DNA from: Streptomyces peucetius
GTDB lineage: Bacteria > Actinomycetota > Actinomycetes > Streptomycetales > Streptomycetaceae
Length of the DNA: 64,000 nucleotides
Direction: 5' to 3'
NCBI RefSeq assembly: GCF_025854275.1
Contig: NZ_CP107567.1
Location: forward strand, 4,526,001 to 4,590,000
The notes beneath the pieces were generated by a model. It was not told the DNA's origin. It did no database searches and saw only the letters and a list, made by a program, of their open reading frames with translations. Both the position numbers and the translations under genes were made by a program. Below are positions 62,975-64,000 of the stretch, piece after piece (positions within the stretch are counted from its first letter, which is position 1; each line of letters starts with the position of its first letter).

Positions 62975-63769
62975 TCAGGGCACGGCGTGGGTGACGCGGA
63001 GTTTCGACTGACCGTGCGGCAGCCGCTCCCAGTCGTCCATGAACCGGGCGACGAGACCGTGCCGCGCGGCCAGCCGGGTCAGGGTCTCCGTGCGGTAGTA
63101 GAAGTCCTCGCCCAGGACCTGGTGCTCACGTGTCTCGGTGCGGTCGAAGGTGAAGTCGAAGAAGCCGCCGGGCGCCAGCACCCGCCCGATGTGCGTGAGG
63201 CACTCGTCGATGACCTCCAGCGGCGAGTGCGAGAAGACGCTGTGCGCGTGGACGACCGTGAAGGACGCGTCGGGGAGGAAGTCGAGCCTCAGATCCTCCA
63301 CGGGGGTGAGATACGGCATTTTGTGCTGGAGGCCGTAGTGGACGAGGGTCTTCTTCGCCTCGATGAGGATGTCCGGCGAGATGTCGATGCCGTAGTAGTG
63401 GCCGGGCTCCAGATGGTCGATGAACCGCCATCCGGCACGCAGGTTGCCGCAGCCGATCTCCAGCAGCCGGTCCTGCGGCCGCAGTCCGTGCTCCAGCAGG
63501 TAGTCGAACTGCATCTGCCCGATGGCGAGCCAGCGGCCGTGGGACGGCCCTCCGCCCACCGCCGCCTCGGGGCTCCGCGCGGTGTCCGACGCCATGACCG
63601 CCCGGTAGTACGCGACGTGCCCGCCGCGGTGCCGCAGCCGCAGCCACGTGTCCCGGCCCGCGCGGCGCAGATAGGGGACCACTCGCCGCGGGTGCCGCAG
63701 TGCGTACCGCACCTTGTGGCTGATCCGTGAGCGGTTCGTTGTCAGCCGGGATACGGGTCTGTCCTGCAT
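62975..63769 (-). CDS. SAM-dependent methyltransferase
   Basis: Class I methyltransferase of 264 residues. The SAM motif is LLEIGCGNLRAGWRFIDHL at about 106-124; YYGIDISPDILIEAKKTL supplies the acidic residue, and SFTVVHAHSVFSHSPLEVIDECLTHIGRVLAPGGFFDFTF matches motifs II-III. The N-terminus is basic (SRISHKVRYALRHPRRVVPYLRRAGRDTWLRLR). The ATG at 63769 gives MQDRPVSRL. Neighbours give no hint of its substrate. Confidence 0.88.
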   Translation of the reverse strand: MQDRPVSRLTTNRSRISHKVRYALRHPRRVVPYLRRAGRDTWLRLRHRGGHVAYYRAVMASDTARSPEAAVGGGPSHGRWLAIGQMQFDYLLEHGLRPQDRLLEIGCGNLRAGWRFIDHLEPGHYYGIDISPDILIEAKKTLVHYGLQHKMPYLTPVEDLRLDFLPDASFTVVHAHSVFSHSPLEVIDECLTHIGRVLAPGGFFDFTFDRTETREHQVLGEDFYYRTETLTRLAARHGLVARFMDDWERLPHGQSKLRVTHAVP

Positions 63770-63931
63770 GACGGTCTCCCTGGTGCCATCCGTGGGCTGC
63801 CCCTCTCGGATGCTATCCACGGACGGCCCCGCCCGCCTGGGCGCGGAGCGCACCGCCGCTCGTGCTCGGCGGGGCCCGGCGCGGCCCTGGGCCCGCGCGA
63901 GGGGCCGCCCGGCCAGGGTCTTCGGGTGGCG

Positions 63932-64000
63932 TCACCCGGAATCGAGGGGCTTCAGGGGCACCGAGCGGCGCCATTCGGCCGTCGGTCTCCTGGCGCTGCT
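63932..64000 (-). CDS. Possible C-terminal end of a gene entering from the right edge
   Basis: The minus-strand frame ending in TGA at 63934-63932 reads SSARRPTAEWRRSVPLKPLDSG before the stop, which looks more protein-like than the surrounding frames. Only about 22 residues are inside the window, so this is a weak call; the rest of 63770-64000 shows no gene. Confidence 0.25.
   Translation of the reverse strand, partial: SSARRPTAEWRRSVPLKPLDSG

Overview
This window is chromosomal DNA of a Streptomyces species or a very close relative. The evidence is the very high G+C, the frequent GTG starts, the actinomycete gene families (DUF2637, DUF3558, DUF4229, ECF42/DGPF pairs, receptor-like Ser/Thr kinases, Cys-rich leader peptides) and the futalosine-type menaquinone pathway. 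I see no rRNA, tRNA, insertion sequence, integrase, prophage or CRISPR array, so it reads as core chromosome with small accessory inserts.

Layout. 0-2.8 kb: divergent argS and lysS (class I). 2.9-7.6 kb: a DUF2637 membrane protein, two DUF3558 lipoproteins and the RNA ligase rtcB. 7.6-18.8 kb: a mixed accessory stretch with GNAT acetyltransferases, an SDR, a FAD monooxygenase facing a TetR regulator across five repeated operators, a Mut7-C RNase-like protein, AraC and MerR regulators, an alpha/beta hydrolase, a glycosyltransferase and a DM13 protein. 19-27.4 kb: hemL with a phosphoglycerate mutase-like gene, a Tat lipoprotein with a deacetylase-like fold, then the system II cytochrome c biogenesis set (TlpA/ResA-like, ccdA, resB, ccsB). 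27.4-29 kb: three small genes. 29-37 kb: a menaquinone block (ubiD-type decarboxylase, an unknown protein, mqnP, ubiX-type flavin prenyltransferase, Lrp/AsnC regulator, mqnE), interrupted by an ECF42 sigma factor with its DGPF partner and a rhomboid protease. 38-39.7 kb: a Cys-rich leader peptide ahead of a DAACS-family symporter. 39.9-46.2 kb: a fatty-acid module (TetR, MaoC/HtdX-like, FabG4-like, FadA2-like thiolase, FadD-like ligase) in which the TetR gene and the divergent fabG4/fadA2 promoter share the same operator. 46.2-54.2 kb: cold shock protein, mqnA, two tandem receptor kinases, mqnC, an amidohydrolase-like fragment gene and menG. 54.2-64 kb: glutaminase, a zinc-ribbon membrane protein, menJ-like reductase, acetyltransferases, a GlxA-type regulator, an imine-reductase-like oxidoreductase, a lipoprotein and a methyltransferase.

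How the genes fit together. MqnA, MqnE, MqnC, the UbiD/UbiX pair, MqnP, MenG and the MenJ-like reductase account for most of futalosine-route menaquinone synthesis and tailoring; mqnB and mqnD are not in the window. HemL and the Ccs system supply heme and attach it to c-type cytochromes, so two large blocks both serve respiration. The most interesting regulatory features are the leaderless four-cysteine leader peptide before the symporter, the shared TetR operator of the fatty-acid module, the five-copy operator array of the monooxygenase/TetR pair and a near-textbook ECF42 promoter before the DGPF-sigma operon.
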